From NCBI RefSeq assembly GCF_004297125.1, contig NZ_SCVD01000039.1, positions 186,001-250,000 on the forward strand: a stretch of DNA of 64,000 nt, written 5' to 3'. The DNA is from Phenylobacterium sp. (GTDB taxonomy: Bacteria > Pseudomonadota > Alphaproteobacteria > Caulobacterales > Caulobacteraceae). The number at the start of each line of letters is the position of its first letter. Position 1 is the first letter of the stretch. This document shows positions 49,768 through 58,426 of the stretch, in pieces. The notes under the pieces are model-generated. The model was not told the DNA's origin. It worked only from the letters and a program-made list of their open reading frames with translations, and ran no database searches. The position numbers and the translations under genes were made by a program.

Positions 49768-52116
49768 TTATAATGCGGCGGACAGCGTCATCCCGACCGT
49801 CACCGGTCGCTGCGGCGTGATCTGACGTCCCTTGCTCCGACTGAACGGATTCCCGAACGCGAAGGTGTCGCTGAAAGAGTCCAGCGGGTTCAACACATAG
49901 ACCTGCAGTCCGACGGGCAAGCCCCCCGCGGTCCCGACCAGCTCCGCGGAGAGCTTGGTGCGTGCGTATCCGCCCATCTTGGGCTGGGCGGCGTCGAAGG
50001 TGACCCGGGACTTGCCGACGTAGGTCGCCTGGCCGACCAGCCGCAGCGTCCAGTCCTGGAAGATCTCGCGCTCGTAGCTGAGCACCCCGCCGCCCGAGAT
50101 CGCCGGCGCGCCCGGCAGGCCGTCCACCAGGTTGGGCCTGAAGTCCGGATTCACGCCCGAGGTCCTCGTCTGGGACAGGCGCCCGTTCAACTGGGCCGAC
50201 AGCCCGTTCCCCGCGCGGAACGCCAGCTCGGTCTCGAGCCCCAGCACCCGGGCGTCGCCGGCGTTGGTGGTGTAGGCGATGCCGGACGGGCGGAACTGGT
50301 CGGTCTGGATGTCGTCCCAGACGTCGTAGAATAGCGCCGAATTCAGCGACAGCCGGTTCGACAGCCGCGCCATCTTCAGGCCGAGCTCGTAATTGACCAG
50401 GCGATCCGGCGAAAAGGTCTGGCGGATCGCGGACAACTCTATGGCGCCGCCGGTGTTGACGCCCCCGGAGCGATAGCCTTCCGAGACCACGGCATAGAGC
50501 AGGTCGCCCGGGGCGAACTCCCACTGCACGGACAGCTTGGGCGAGAAGCCGGTGAAGCGGGTGGTGCGGTCCAGGCTGCGGGGCTTGAAATTCTCCGAGA
50601 CGACGTCGGACTTCGTCCGGGTATGGATCGTGAAGACCCGGCCGCCCGCGGCCACGGTCCAGCCGGGCGCGAACTCGTACGACGCCTCGCCGTAGGCGGC
50701 GGCCTCGCGCACATAGTCCCGCCGGTCGTCGCCATAGACGTGGACGAGGGGCGCGGCGAACGGCACCTGCGCCAGGAACTCGGTCGGCGACTTCACCGTC
50801 GTGTATGACCCGTAGAGGCCGGCCAGCCATTCGATGGGCCCGGCGCCCCGCGAGGTCAGGAACAGATCCTGGACGATCAGGTTCGTGCGGGTGCGCTCGG
50901 CGTAGGCCGCCCGCTCGGCGAAGGCGGTGTAGCGGTAAACCTCGTCGGTCGAGTCGTAGACGCTGCCGTAGCGGTGCCGGACATAGCCGGTGGACGAGGT
51001 GAGCTCGCCCCATCCCCAGGACCGCCGGATCGTGGCCGTGGCCAGCTCGATGTCGTTCACATGCGGCTCGGCGATGCGGACCGCCCGCTTCAGGCCGAGG
51101 CCGGGCGCCGTGTAGTGGGTGTCGTCGGACCGCAGGTGCTGGCCCGCCAGCGTCAGGTTGACCGACCAGGCCTCGCTGGGTTCGTAGGTGAGGATCAGCC
51201 GCCCGCCGCGCCGCTCCGTCCGGTCGACGTTGCTGCGGTCCTGGACGATGTCGTCGAGGTAGCCGCCCTGGACCTCTTCGTAGCCCGACAGTCGCAAGCC
51301 CAGTTCGTAGGGCAGCAGCGGGACGTTCACATGGCCCTCGACCGCGCCGCTGGGGGCGCCGCCCTTGGTGATCGCGCCCGAAGCGCGGATCTCGGCCGAG
51401 AACTGCTCCAGGTCCGGCTTGCGCGTGACGATACGATAGACGCCGCTGAGCGAACCCGCGCCGAAGAGCGCCCCCTGGGGCCCGCGCGCGACTTCCACCC
51501 GCTCCACGTCGACGAGCCTCAGGTCGGGGTCCGGCGCGTTGTAGTTGACCGGGATGTCGTCGAGGTAGGTGGCGACCGTCGAGCGGGTCCGGCCGGAATA
51601 GGCGCCGTCCGACAGTCCCCGCAGCAGCAGCTTGTTGCGGCCGGGCCCCAGGTTCGTGGCCAGGACGCCGGCGAACTGGCCCGCGGCCTCGCCCCCGTCC
51701 GTCGCCCCGGTGGCCTCGATGCTGCCCCGCGGGATCGACGTGACCGCGACCGCCAGCTCCCGCGGATTGCGCACCCGCTTCGTGGCGGTGACCAGCAGCT
51801 CCGAGACGGTCACCGGCGGCGGAGGCCGCGGCGTCTCGACGCGCGCCCGTGGCGACACCTCGACCGCGCCCGGCGCGATCACCCGCCACGTGCAAGGCGC
51901 GTCGGCGAGCAGCTGACCCAACGCCTGCTCCAGCGCCGCGGTCCCCTTGAACCCCTTGTGCGCATATCCGCTGCAGGCCGCCGCGCCGATCAGGGTGACA
52001 TTGGCCTGCTGGGCAAGGTCGAGCAGGGCCTCGGGATAGGGCTGGGGCTCGACCTGGAACCGGATCCGTGCGGACGCAGCCTCGGCGGAGTCGCCAATCC
52101 CGATCGCCGCCATCAC
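49768..52116 (-). CDS. TonB-dependent receptor with N-terminal STN domain (FecA-like)
   Basis: Outer-membrane receptor/transducer of 782 residues from the GTG at 52116. An STN domain (RIRFQVEPQPYPEALLDLAQQANVTLIG) leads, then TonB-box-like VSELLVTATKR, a plug (YLDDIPVNYNAPDP ... RGPQGALFGAGSLSGVYRIV) and a barrel. The STN domain talks to FecR, whose gene is 65 bases upstream. The normal-looking signal peptide runs further upstream in frame (LGRWELAIALTSVMAAIG) with no ATG/GTG/TTG before it; an ATC at 52155 sits six bases after GGCGGAG. See findings. Ligand unknown. Confidence 0.9.
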   Translation of the reverse strand: MMAAIGIGDSAEAASARIRFQVEPQPYPEALLDLAQQANVTLIGAAACSGYAHKGFKGTAALEQALGQLLADAPCTWRVIAPGAVEVSPRARVETPRPPPPVTVSELLVTATKRVRNPRELAVAVTSIPRGSIEATGATDGGEAAGQFAGVLATNLGPGRNKLLLRGLSDGAYSGRTRSTVATYLDDIPVNYNAPDPDLRLVDVERVEVARGPQGALFGAGSLSGVYRIVTRKPDLEQFSAEIRASGAITKGGAPSGAVEGHVNVPLLPYELGLRLSGYEEVQGGYLDDIVQDRSNVDRTERRGGRLILTYEPSEAWSVNLTLAGQHLRSDDTHYTAPGLGLKRAVRIAEPHVNDIELATATIRRSWGWGELTSSTGYVRHRYGSVYDSTDEVYRYTAFAERAAYAERTRTNLIVQDLFLTSRGAGPIEWLAGLYGSYTTVKSPTEFLAQVPFAAPLVHVYGDDRRDYVREAAAYGEASYEFAPGWTVAAGGRVFTIHTRTKSDVVSENFKPRSLDRTTRFTGFSPKLSVQWEFAPGDLLYAVVSEGYRSGGVNTGGAIELSAIRQTFSPDRLVNYELGLKMARLSNRLSLNSALFYDVWDDIQTDQFRPSGIAYTTNAGDARVLGLETELAFRAGNGLSAQLNGRLSQTRTSGVNPDFRPNLVDGLPGAPAISGGGVLSYEREIFQDWTLRLVGQATYVGKSRVTFDAAQPKMGGYARTKLSAELVGTAGGLPVGLQVYVLNPLDSFSDTFAFGNPFSRSKGRQITPQRPVTVGMTLSAAL

Positions 52117-52181
52117 GGATGTGAGAGCGATCGCCAGTTCCCAACGTCCGAGGATAGTCAGCTCCGCCTTAGACTTCGACC

Positions 52182-53159
52182 TTACTTCCGGAGAAGCAGC
52201 AGCCCCCGCTGCGAAGGTACCGATCTTATAGGCAGCATCAAGCTCAGGCGCGCCATGACTGCGGCCTGATCGTCGAGAACGATCACGCCGGTGATCGGCA
52301 TCTCGCCCAAGGCGGGGTCGGAGATCTCGATCTGTTCGACGAACTGGCGGTTCAGGTCGGCGACGACGTTGGCGAGCGGCTCGGCGCGATAGACCAGGCG
52401 GCCGGTCCGCCAGTCGAGCGCTTCCTGCGGGTCGACGGTCTGCAACGTCTCGACGCCCGTGCGGCCGATCTCCAGCCGCTGGCCCGGGGTCAGAAGGAAA
52501 GTCCGGCCGGAGGCGGCTGTGGCGGAGGGCCGCACCTGGACCTTGCCATGGGCGACGGTGACCCGGAGATCCCCCTGCCGGCTGCGGACGTCGAACTGGG
52601 TGCCGACGACGCGAACGATTCGGCCGGACGCCTCGACGGTGAACGGGCGGCGCTCATCGTGCGTGACGTCGAAAATGGCTTGGCCGTCGGCCAGCTCGAC
52701 CCGGCGCGCCGACCGGCTGAAGCTCACGCTCAGCCGCGTCTCGGCGTTGAGGTCGACGACGGACCCGTCCGGCAGCGTCACCTTCCGATGCTGCCCCTTG
52801 CCCGTGGCGTAGGTCGCCGGCTCGGGCGGGGCGAGAAGCGAAGGCAGGACCGCGACCGCGAGCCCCGCCGCCATGGCCGAAGCTCCGCCCGCCACCAGCC
52901 AACGCCGCGTCGGCGCGCGCCGAGACGCCGGGCGACGCGCATCGACCGCCAGTTCCGCCAGCACGCCGTCGGCGCAGGTTTCGAATTCATGCCAGAGGGC
53001 GAGCGTCCGCTGATAGGCGCTCCGGTTCGCGGGCGCGGCGGCAAGCCACGCCTCGAAGTCGAGGCCGTCACGCTCGGTGACGTCGTCGCGCTGGAGGCGC
53101 GCGAGCCAGGCGCTGGCGGCGGCCATCACCCCATCCTCGTCCGTCGCCATGCTGGTCAT
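52182..53159 (-). CDS. FecR family anti-sigma regulator
   Basis: A 325-residue inner-membrane protein: cytoplasmic N-terminal DUF4880-type segment (AWLARLQRDDVTERDGLDFEAWLAAAPANRSAY), one membrane helix (LVAGGASAMAAGLAVAVLPSLLA, about 88-110), then the periplasmic FecR domain (VTLPDGSVVDLNAETRLSVSF ... GTQFDVR) and a C-terminal STN-like domain. It links the STN receptor to the sigma factor. AGGCGAG precedes the ATG. It lies between the sigma gene and the receptor gene, all minus strand. Confidence 0.92.
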   Translation of the reverse strand: MTSMATDEDGVMAAASAWLARLQRDDVTERDGLDFEAWLAAAPANRSAYQRTLALWHEFETCADGVLAELAVDARRPASRRAPTRRWLVAGGASAMAAGLAVAVLPSLLAPPEPATYATGKGQHRKVTLPDGSVVDLNAETRLSVSFSRSARRVELADGQAIFDVTHDERRPFTVEASGRIVRVVGTQFDVRSRQGDLRVTVAHGKVQVRPSATAASGRTFLLTPGQRLEIGRTGVETLQTVDPQEALDWRTGRLVYRAEPLANVVADLNRQFVEQIEISDPALGEMPITGVIVLDDQAAVMARLSLMLPIRSVPSQRGLLLLRK

Positions 53160-53226
53160 CGGCTCGCCTGCCCGGTCCGCGCGGGCCGCGCTGGACAGCT
53201 CATGAGACGGCGCCGCGGAGCCGAAC

Positions 53227-53247
53227 CCCTAGGTGGGGCGAAAAATT
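53227..53247 (-). promoter_or_regulatory. Conserved CCCTAGGT-GGGCG-AAAATT motif before fecR
   Basis: On the minus strand TTTTTCGCCCCACCTAGGGG lies between the sigma-factor stop and the fecR start. It closely resembles the motif at 49749-49769. It may be part of an ECF-dependent promoter; this is uncertain. Confidence 0.35.
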
Positions 53248-53256
53248 CCGATCCGG

Positions 53257-53859
53257 TCATGCCCGCAACCTTTGCGACAGGTTCCGGATGGCGGCCTGGA
53301 TGTGCTGCTCGACCATCTTGACGGAGACCCCCATGGCCTGGGCGGTCTGGGCCTGGCTGAGGCCTTCCAGCTTGTGGAGCCGGAACGCCCGGCCCATCTG
53401 TGGCGGGAGCGCCGCCACGGCCTCGGCCAGCTGGCGAACCCGCTGCTTGGCGACGACCACCTCGTCGGCGGCCGGTTCGTCGACGATATCCTCTCCGCCG
53501 ATCGCCGAGCGGGTCTCGCGCCGCCACTGGTTGTTGCGCTGCGAGGAGCGCTGGGTGCTCCGGACGTGATCGACCAGCAGGTTCGCAGCCATTCGATAGA
53601 GAAGGGCGCTGGGCGCCCGCACGTCGACCGCCCCGTCGTTCAGGGCCGCAAGCTTGAGGTAGAGGTCCTGGACCAGGTCCTCGGCGGTCGCCATGCAACG
53701 TGTCCTGGCAGCCAGGAACAACAGCAGGTTCTCGCGCTTCTCGAAGAACGCGCGGATCAGCGGGCCGTCTTCCGCGGGTTTCTTCGACGGCCCAGACGGC
53801 GCCAACCTCTCCCTCCTCCTGCTGTCGCGCGCTGCGCGCGCGCTCGTTCCCTGCGGCAT
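53257..53859 (-). CDS. ECF sigma factor (FecI-like)
   Basis: A 200-residue ECF sigma factor, or 208 with the TTG at 53883. Region 2 (FLAARTRCMATAEDLVQDLYLKLA ... LLYRMAANLLVDHVRSTQR) and region 4 (LPPQMGRAFRLHKLEGLSQAQTAQAMGVSVKMVEQHIQAAIRNLSQRL) are complete. It should direct transcription of the receptor operon when FecR is relieved. The start is uncertain: no good ribosome site precedes either candidate. It diverges from the outer-membrane protein gene. Confidence 0.88.
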   Translation of the reverse strand: MPQGTSARAARDSRRRERLAPSGPSKKPAEDGPLIRAFFEKRENLLLFLAARTRCMATAEDLVQDLYLKLAALNDGAVDVRAPSALLYRMAANLLVDHVRSTQRSSQRNNQWRRETRSAIGGEDIVDEPAADEVVVAKQRVRQLAEAVAALPPQMGRAFRLHKLEGLSQAQTAQAMGVSVKMVEQHIQAAIRNLSQRLRA

Positions 53860-54043
53860 GGCGAAAGATGGGGAATTAGCCAAGCGCTTTCACCCGGGTT
53901 TGGGTTCACGCGACCGGTCGTCTCGCCGCGGTGGTTTTCCGCACAGCTTTGAAAGTCCGCGCCACAGGTGGAAGCGAACGGCCGGGTGCGGCCCCAACTC
54001 CTTCTCATTGAAGCCCGGGCAAACCGGGGAAGGAGAAAACTAG

Positions 54044-54610
54044 ATGAAGTCTCTCACTCTGGCGGCTGTGGCCGCCGCGACCACCTTCGCCGCCGGCGCG
54101 GCGTCCGCTCAGGACGCCAACTGGTACGTCCAGGGGAACGCCGGCGCGTCTTTTGAAAGCCGCCTCGACGCCACTCCCGACCGCAAGGGCGACACCGGCT
54201 GGGCCGTGAGCGGTGCGGTCGGCCGCGAGTTCGGCAACAACTTCCGCGCCGAAACCGAGCTGGCCTACCTGTCGGCCGACAACAAGGGCGCTACGCCCGG
54301 CAAGACCTCGGCCCTCGGCGGCTTCGTCAACGGCTATTATGACTTCAACCGCGGCGGGCAGTTCCAGCCCTTCGTCGGGGCCGGCGTGGGCCTGGCCCAG
54401 GTCAAGTCGCGCGGCGACGACGACACCGGCTTCGCCTACCAGTTCAAGGCGGGCGTGGCCCACCCGTTCAACGACCGCCTGACCGGCGAAGTCGCCTATC
54501 GCTACCTGGCCGTTACCGACGTGAAGGCAGGCGCGGGCCCGAGCCGCTTCGACGGCGACTACCACACCAACGCGGTGACGGTCGGCTTCCGCTACAAGCT
54601 CGGCCTCTAG
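54044..54610 (+). CDS. Small outer-membrane beta-barrel protein (OmpA-like N-domain/porin family)
   Basis: A 188-residue exported protein: signal MKSLTLAAVAAATTFAAGAASAQ, then about eight amphipathic strands (NWYVQGNAGASFES, WAVSGAVGREFGNNFRAETELAYL, GQFQPFVGAGVGLAQVKSR) ending RYKLGL. AGGAGA precedes the ATG and two hairpins follow the stop, suggesting a well-expressed, stable message. Its precise role (structural protein or small porin) is unknown. Confidence 0.9.
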   Translation: MKSLTLAAVAAATTFAAGAASAQDANWYVQGNAGASFESRLDATPDRKGDTGWAVSGAVGREFGNNFRAETELAYLSADNKGATPGKTSALGGFVNGYYDFNRGGQFQPFVGAGVGLAQVKSRGDDDTGFAYQFKAGVAHPFNDRLTGEVAYRYLAVTDVKAGAGPSRFDGDYHTNAVTVGFRYKLGL

Positions 54611-54634
54611 CACTCCCCCTGCTGGAGGCCCACT

Positions 54635-54676
54635 CCGGCGCCTTGCCCCGCTCCCCCACCTGGGGCGAGGCGCCGG
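54635..54676 (+). repeat. Very strong hairpin after the beta-barrel gene
   Basis: Arms CCGGCGCCTTGCCCC and GGGGCGAGGCGCCGG (15 base pairs with one G-T wobble) close on a 12-base loop, 25 bases past the stop. No T-run follows. It probably protects the message's 3' end. Confidence 0.6.
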
Positions 54677-54689
54677 ACCTTCCATGAGG

Positions 54690-54723
54690 ACACGCCCGCG
54701 GCCCACGGCCTCGGGCGTGTTTT
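54690..54723 (+). terminator. Intrinsic terminator after the beta-barrel gene
   Basis: Arms ACACGCCCG and CGGGCGTGT with a T-run after them, downstream of the stronger hairpin. Confidence 0.85.
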
Positions 54724-54726
54724 CGT

Positions 54727-55560
54727 TCAGGAGGCCAGCGCCCGGCGGTAGCTCGAGGGGGTCGCTCCGAAGGCGGCGCGGAACGCGGACGACATATGCG
54801 CATGGCTGGAAAAGCCGTAGCGGGCGGCCAGCGTCGAGAGGTCGTGGCTGGTCCGCTCCAGCGCCGCGCGCACCTCTTCCAATCGGCGGGAAAGGACGAA
54901 GCGGTGTGGGGACAGGCCCACCGCGCTCTGGAACGCCCGGGTGAAATGGGCGCGGCTCAGGCCGACCTCGGCCGCCAGTTCGGCCACCTGCAGCGGCCGG
55001 TCGAGGTTGGCGTCGATGAATGCGGTGAGGCGGCGCAGCTTGTGCGGCGTCAGCGCGGTCGTCGCGGCGGCGAGCTGCGGCGAGGCGGCGACGGTGGCGG
55101 CGCGCACCAGCAGGCTCTCCGCCAAGGCCTCGACGTAGCGAGGATCGGCCGCGTCCTCGTCGCGCAGGACACGGCGGATTTCCTGGGCCAGCAGGCGCAC
55201 GCCGGGATCCGTGGCGCCGCGCGGAACGTCCTCCAGGTCCCTCAGCATCACGTCGCGGTCGCCATCATAGGCGACGGCAAGCACCTCCATGGGCTCCGGA
55301 TGATGGATCTCCAGCGAGGCGCCTGGCTTCAGCAGCGCGAACGCGCCCGGCCGGCAGCCTTGCTCGGCGACCGAGCGCGGGGCCTGGAAGACGTAGAGCA
55401 GCATCGGCCGGTCGCCGGCGTACGACAGGTCGAACGACACGGCGGCCTGATGCCTGACACGGACGGATCCGGCGCGGACGGTGAGGATGGGGTTGTCGCC
55501 CTGGGCGTCGCGCAACGCAGACGCCGACCGGGCAAAGGGAATGACTTCGGCGGCAGACAC
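54727..55560 (-). CDS. AraC family transcriptional regulator
   Basis: A 277-residue regulator. The N-terminal half is a cupin-like ligand domain (FALLKPGASLEIHHPEPMEVLAVAYDG); the C-terminal double helix-turn-helix is LQVAELAAEVGLSRAHFTRAFQSAVGLSPHRFVLSRRLE and DLSTLAARYGFSSHAHMSSAFRAAFGATPSSYR. The start is GTG at 55560 with GGAGAG nine bases upstream. It diverges from the GMC oxidoreductase gene, a plausible target. Confidence 0.92.
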   Translation of the reverse strand: MSAAEVIPFARSASALRDAQGDNPILTVRAGSVRVRHQAAVSFDLSYAGDRPMLLYVFQAPRSVAEQGCRPGAFALLKPGASLEIHHPEPMEVLAVAYDGDRDVMLRDLEDVPRGATDPGVRLLAQEIRRVLRDEDAADPRYVEALAESLLVRAATVAASPQLAAATTALTPHKLRRLTAFIDANLDRPLQVAELAAEVGLSRAHFTRAFQSAVGLSPHRFVLSRRLEEVRAALERTSHDLSTLAARYGFSSHAHMSSAFRAAFGATPSSYRRALAS

Positions 55561-55683
55561 TTAGAGAACTCTCCGGAGGCCCTAGATGGGGTCGCGACGC
55601 CGCTCCGCCAGTGGCGCGCCGGCCACAGGCTCGGTTAGAAGCCTCCACGCGCGCCGATCGCGCCAGTTCCGAGGACCCGAACC

Positions 55684-57300
55684 CTGGCCAGCCCCGTTTC
55701 CTCCCCTGACGCGGATATCATCGTCGTGGGCGCCGGATCGGCCGGCTGCGTGCTGGCGGACCGGCTGTCGGCGGACCCGGCCCGGCGGGTGCTGCTGCTG
55801 GAGGCGGGCGGCAAGGACGACTGGATCTGGTTCCATATCCCCGTCGGCTACCTGTTCTCGATCGGCAATCCGCGCGCCGACTGGATGTTCGAGACCGATC
55901 CGATCCCGGGCCTGGACGGCCGCAGCCTGCGCTACCCGCGCGGCAAGGTGATCGGGGGCAGCTCGGCGATCAACGCCATGATCTACATGCGCGGCCAGGC
56001 GGCGGACTACGACGGCTGGCGCCAGATGGGGCTGGCCGGCTGGGGCTGGGACGACGTGCTGCCCCTGTTCCTGGACCAGGAAGACCACATCGCCCCGCCC
56101 AACGACCTGCACCGCCAGGGCGGCGCCTGGCGGGTGGAGCATCCGCGCATGCGCTGGCGGGTCCTGGACGCCTTCGCCGAGGCCGCCGAGATCGCCGGGG
56201 TGGCCCGGGTCGTGGACTTCAACACCGGCGACAACGCCGGCAGCGGCTACTTCCAGGTGAACCAGAAGGCCGGCCGCCGGTGGAGCGCGGCCGCGGGCTT
56301 CCTGAAGCCGGCGCTTCGCCGCGCCAACCTGCGCCTAGAGACCGCCGCCCACGTGGAGCGGATCCTGATCGAGGACGGCCGGGCGGTGGGCGTGCGCTGG
56401 AGCCGGGGCGGCGAGGTGTTCGAGACGCGCACCGCCGGCGGCGTGGTGCTGGCCGCGGGCGCCGTGGGCACGCCGCAGCTGCTGGAGCTGTCCGGCGTGG
56501 GCGACGGCGCGCGGCTGTCGGCGCTGGGGCTTGAGACCGTGCGCCACCTGCCGGGCGTCGGCGAAAACCTGCAGGACCACCTGCAGATCCGGCCGATCTA
56601 CGAGGTCGCCGGCGTCCCGACCATGAACGCGATGTACAAATCCTGGTGGCGCCGGCCGCTGATGGCCCTGGAGTACGCCGCGTTCCGCAAGGGCCCGATG
56701 TCGATGGCGCCGTCGCAGATGGGCGCCTTCGCCCGGTCGTCGCCGGACTATGCGACGCCGAACCTGCAGTTCCACGTCCAGCCGCTGTCGCTGGAGAAGT
56801 TCGGCGACCCGCTGCACGGCTTCCCGGCGATCACCATCAGCGTCTGCAACCTTCGCCCGACCAGCCGGGGCGGCGTCCACGCGAAGAGCCCCGACTCGCG
56901 CCAGGCCCCGTCGATCCAGCCCAACTACCTCGACACGGCGGACGACCAGCGGGTGGCCGTCGATTCACTTCGGCTGGTGCGGCGGATCGCGGCGCAGGCG
57001 CCGCTGCAACGCTATGGCGCGCGGGAGCGGGCGCCCAGCGCGGCAGCCACGTCGGACGACGAGATCCTGGCCTCGGCCCGCAAGCTCGGCACGACCATCT
57101 TCCACCCGGCCGGCACCGCGAAGATGGGCGTGGCCTCGGACCCGACGGCCGTGGTCGATGCGCGCCTGCGGGTGCGCGGCGTGGCGGGCCTTTGGATCGC
57201 CGACGCCTCGGTGATGCCCACGATCACCTCGGGCAACACCAATTCGCCCACGATGATGATTGCCGAAAAGGCCGCGCGGATGATCGTCGAGGACGTCTAG
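55684..57300 (+). CDS. GMC family FAD oxidoreductase (choline dehydrogenase-like)
   Basis: Oxidises an alcohol with FAD. The FAD Rossmann motif is DADIIVVGAGSAGCVLADRL; others are RGKVIGGSSAINAMIYMRG and the C-terminal FHPAGTAKMG and GNTNSPTMMIAEKAA. The full Rossmann strand lies upstream of the first GTG (55726, inside the motif), and no ATG, GTG or TTG occurs in frame above it. The frame opens at 55639. I use CTG at 55684, eight bases after GAGGA, giving 538 residues, a normal length. The conservative alternative start is 55726. Substrate unknown. Confidence 0.85.
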   Translation: MASPVSSPDADIIVVGAGSAGCVLADRLSADPARRVLLLEAGGKDDWIWFHIPVGYLFSIGNPRADWMFETDPIPGLDGRSLRYPRGKVIGGSSAINAMIYMRGQAADYDGWRQMGLAGWGWDDVLPLFLDQEDHIAPPNDLHRQGGAWRVEHPRMRWRVLDAFAEAAEIAGVARVVDFNTGDNAGSGYFQVNQKAGRRWSAAAGFLKPALRRANLRLETAAHVERILIEDGRAVGVRWSRGGEVFETRTAGGVVLAAGAVGTPQLLELSGVGDGARLSALGLETVRHLPGVGENLQDHLQIRPIYEVAGVPTMNAMYKSWWRRPLMALEYAAFRKGPMSMAPSQMGAFARSSPDYATPNLQFHVQPLSLEKFGDPLHGFPAITISVCNLRPTSRGGVHAKSPDSRQAPSIQPNYLDTADDQRVAVDSLRLVRRIAAQAPLQRYGARERAPSAAATSDDEILASARKLGTTIFHPAGTAKMGVASDPTAVVDARLRVRGVAGLWIADASVMPTITSGNTNSPTMMIAEKAARMIVEDV

Positions 57301-57319
57301 CGGCGCGTCCGCCGCCCAC

Positions 57320-57336
57320 TACCGTATTTTACCGTA
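57320..57336 (+). promoter_or_regulatory. Direct repeat TACCGTA x2 before the lone receiver gene
   Basis: TACCGTA at 57320 and 57330 is repeated one helical turn apart, about 100 bases before the receiver start. Candidate binding site for a LuxR/FixJ-type regulator. Confidence 0.4.
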
Positions 57337-57434
57337 GGTGACTGTCCGGGATTTCGGCGTTCGCGGTTTCTGGCCACTATCCGGCTCTCGCCTGATCGGC
57401 GTTCACTCAGCCCAAAGCCAGTACTGCGACGCCC

Positions 57435-57815
57435 ATGGCGCCCCCCCTGCTCGTGCATATCATCGACGACGACGACGCCGTCCGCGATTCCCTGGCGATC
57501 CTGCTGGAAACGCGGGGCTTCGACGTCGCGACCTATGCGACCGCGCAGGCGTTCCTCGACCACGCCGAGGGCGGGATCGAAGGCTGCGTCATCACCGACG
57601 TGCAGATGCCGGAAATGAACGGCCTGCAGTTGCTGCGGGCGTTCAAGGCGCGGCACCTGGACGTGCCGGTGCTGGTGGTGACGGCGCGCAGCGGCCGGAC
57701 GCTGGCCGAGGAGGCGATGGCCCAGGGCGCGCGCGCGCTGATCGAGAAGCCCTTCGATCCCGACGCCTTCGTGGAGACCATCCGGACCACCCTCGCGGAC
57801 CGACCGCCAACCTAG
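57435..57815 (+). CDS. Single-domain response regulator (FixJ-type receiver)
   Basis: A 126-residue lone receiver. Acidic pocket IIDDDDAVRDSL, phospho-acceptor in CVITDVQMPEMNG, then VVTARS and the switch lysine in LIEKPFDPDAF. There is no output domain, so it may be a phosphate sink or interact with another protein. It converges with the FixJ-like gene, overlapping by four bases, and is about 46% similar to its receiver by eye. Confidence 0.92.
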   Translation: MAPPLLVHIIDDDDAVRDSLAILLETRGFDVATYATAQAFLDHAEGGIEGCVITDVQMPEMNGLQLLRAFKARHLDVPVLVVTARSGRTLAEEAMAQGARALIEKPFDPDAFVETIRTTLADRPPT

Positions 57816-58426
57816 TCCTCCCGACGGGCCTCGATGGCCATGCGCACCAGTTCCGACAAGCTCTCGGCGCCCATCTTCATCATCAGGTTGGCCCGGTAGG
57901 CTTCCACCGTGCGCGGGCTAATGCCCAGGTCGCGGGCGATCTCCTTGTTGGACTCGCCCTTGAGCACGCCCTCCAGCACCTCGCGTTCGCGGGCCGAAAG
58001 CGCGGCGATGCGCTCGGCGTTCTCGCTGCGCTGGCTGTTCCGGCTGCTGTGGGCCTCGAGCTGGGTCAGGGCCTGGCGCACGGCCGCCACGATGGTCGCG
58101 GCCGAATAGGGCTTCTCGATCAGGTCGAGAGCCCCGTTCTTCAGCGCCTCAACCGCCATCGGCACGTCGGCCTCGCCGGTGAGCACGATGACCGGGAACT
58201 GGGGCAACCGGTCGCTCAGCCGGCGCAAAAGCTCCAGGCCGGTGATCACCGGCATCTGCACGTCGGTGACGACGCATCCGCTGGGGGCCTTGTCCAGGCC
58301 TTCCAGGAACGCTGTCGCCGAGGCGTAGGTGATCACCGAGAAGCCGGACGCGTCGAGCAGCGTCGCCAGCGAATCCCGCACCGCGTCGTCATCGTCGATG
58401 ACATGGACATTCCCCCCCAGGCTCAT
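57812..58426 (-). CDS. FixJ-like response regulator (LuxR-type output)
   Basis: A 204-residue regulator: receiver (VIDDDDAVRDSLATLL ... CVVTDVQMPVITGLEL, LIEKPYSAATI) and a LuxR helix-turn-helix (LSAREREVLEGVLKGESNKEIARDLGISPRTVEAYRANLMMKMG). Activated by the adjacent kinase, whose stop it overlaps. AAGGATG precedes the ATG. Which genes it controls is not known; the GMC gene and the TACCGTA repeat are nearby candidates. Confidence 0.95.
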   Translation of the reverse strand: MSLGGNVHVIDDDDAVRDSLATLLDASGFSVITYASATAFLEGLDKAPSGCVVTDVQMPVITGLELLRRLSDRLPQFPVIVLTGEADVPMAVEALKNGALDLIEKPYSAATIVAAVRQALTQLEAHSSRNSQRSENAERIAALSAREREVLEGVLKGESNKEIARDLGISPRTVEAYRANLMMKMGAESLSELVRMAIEARRED

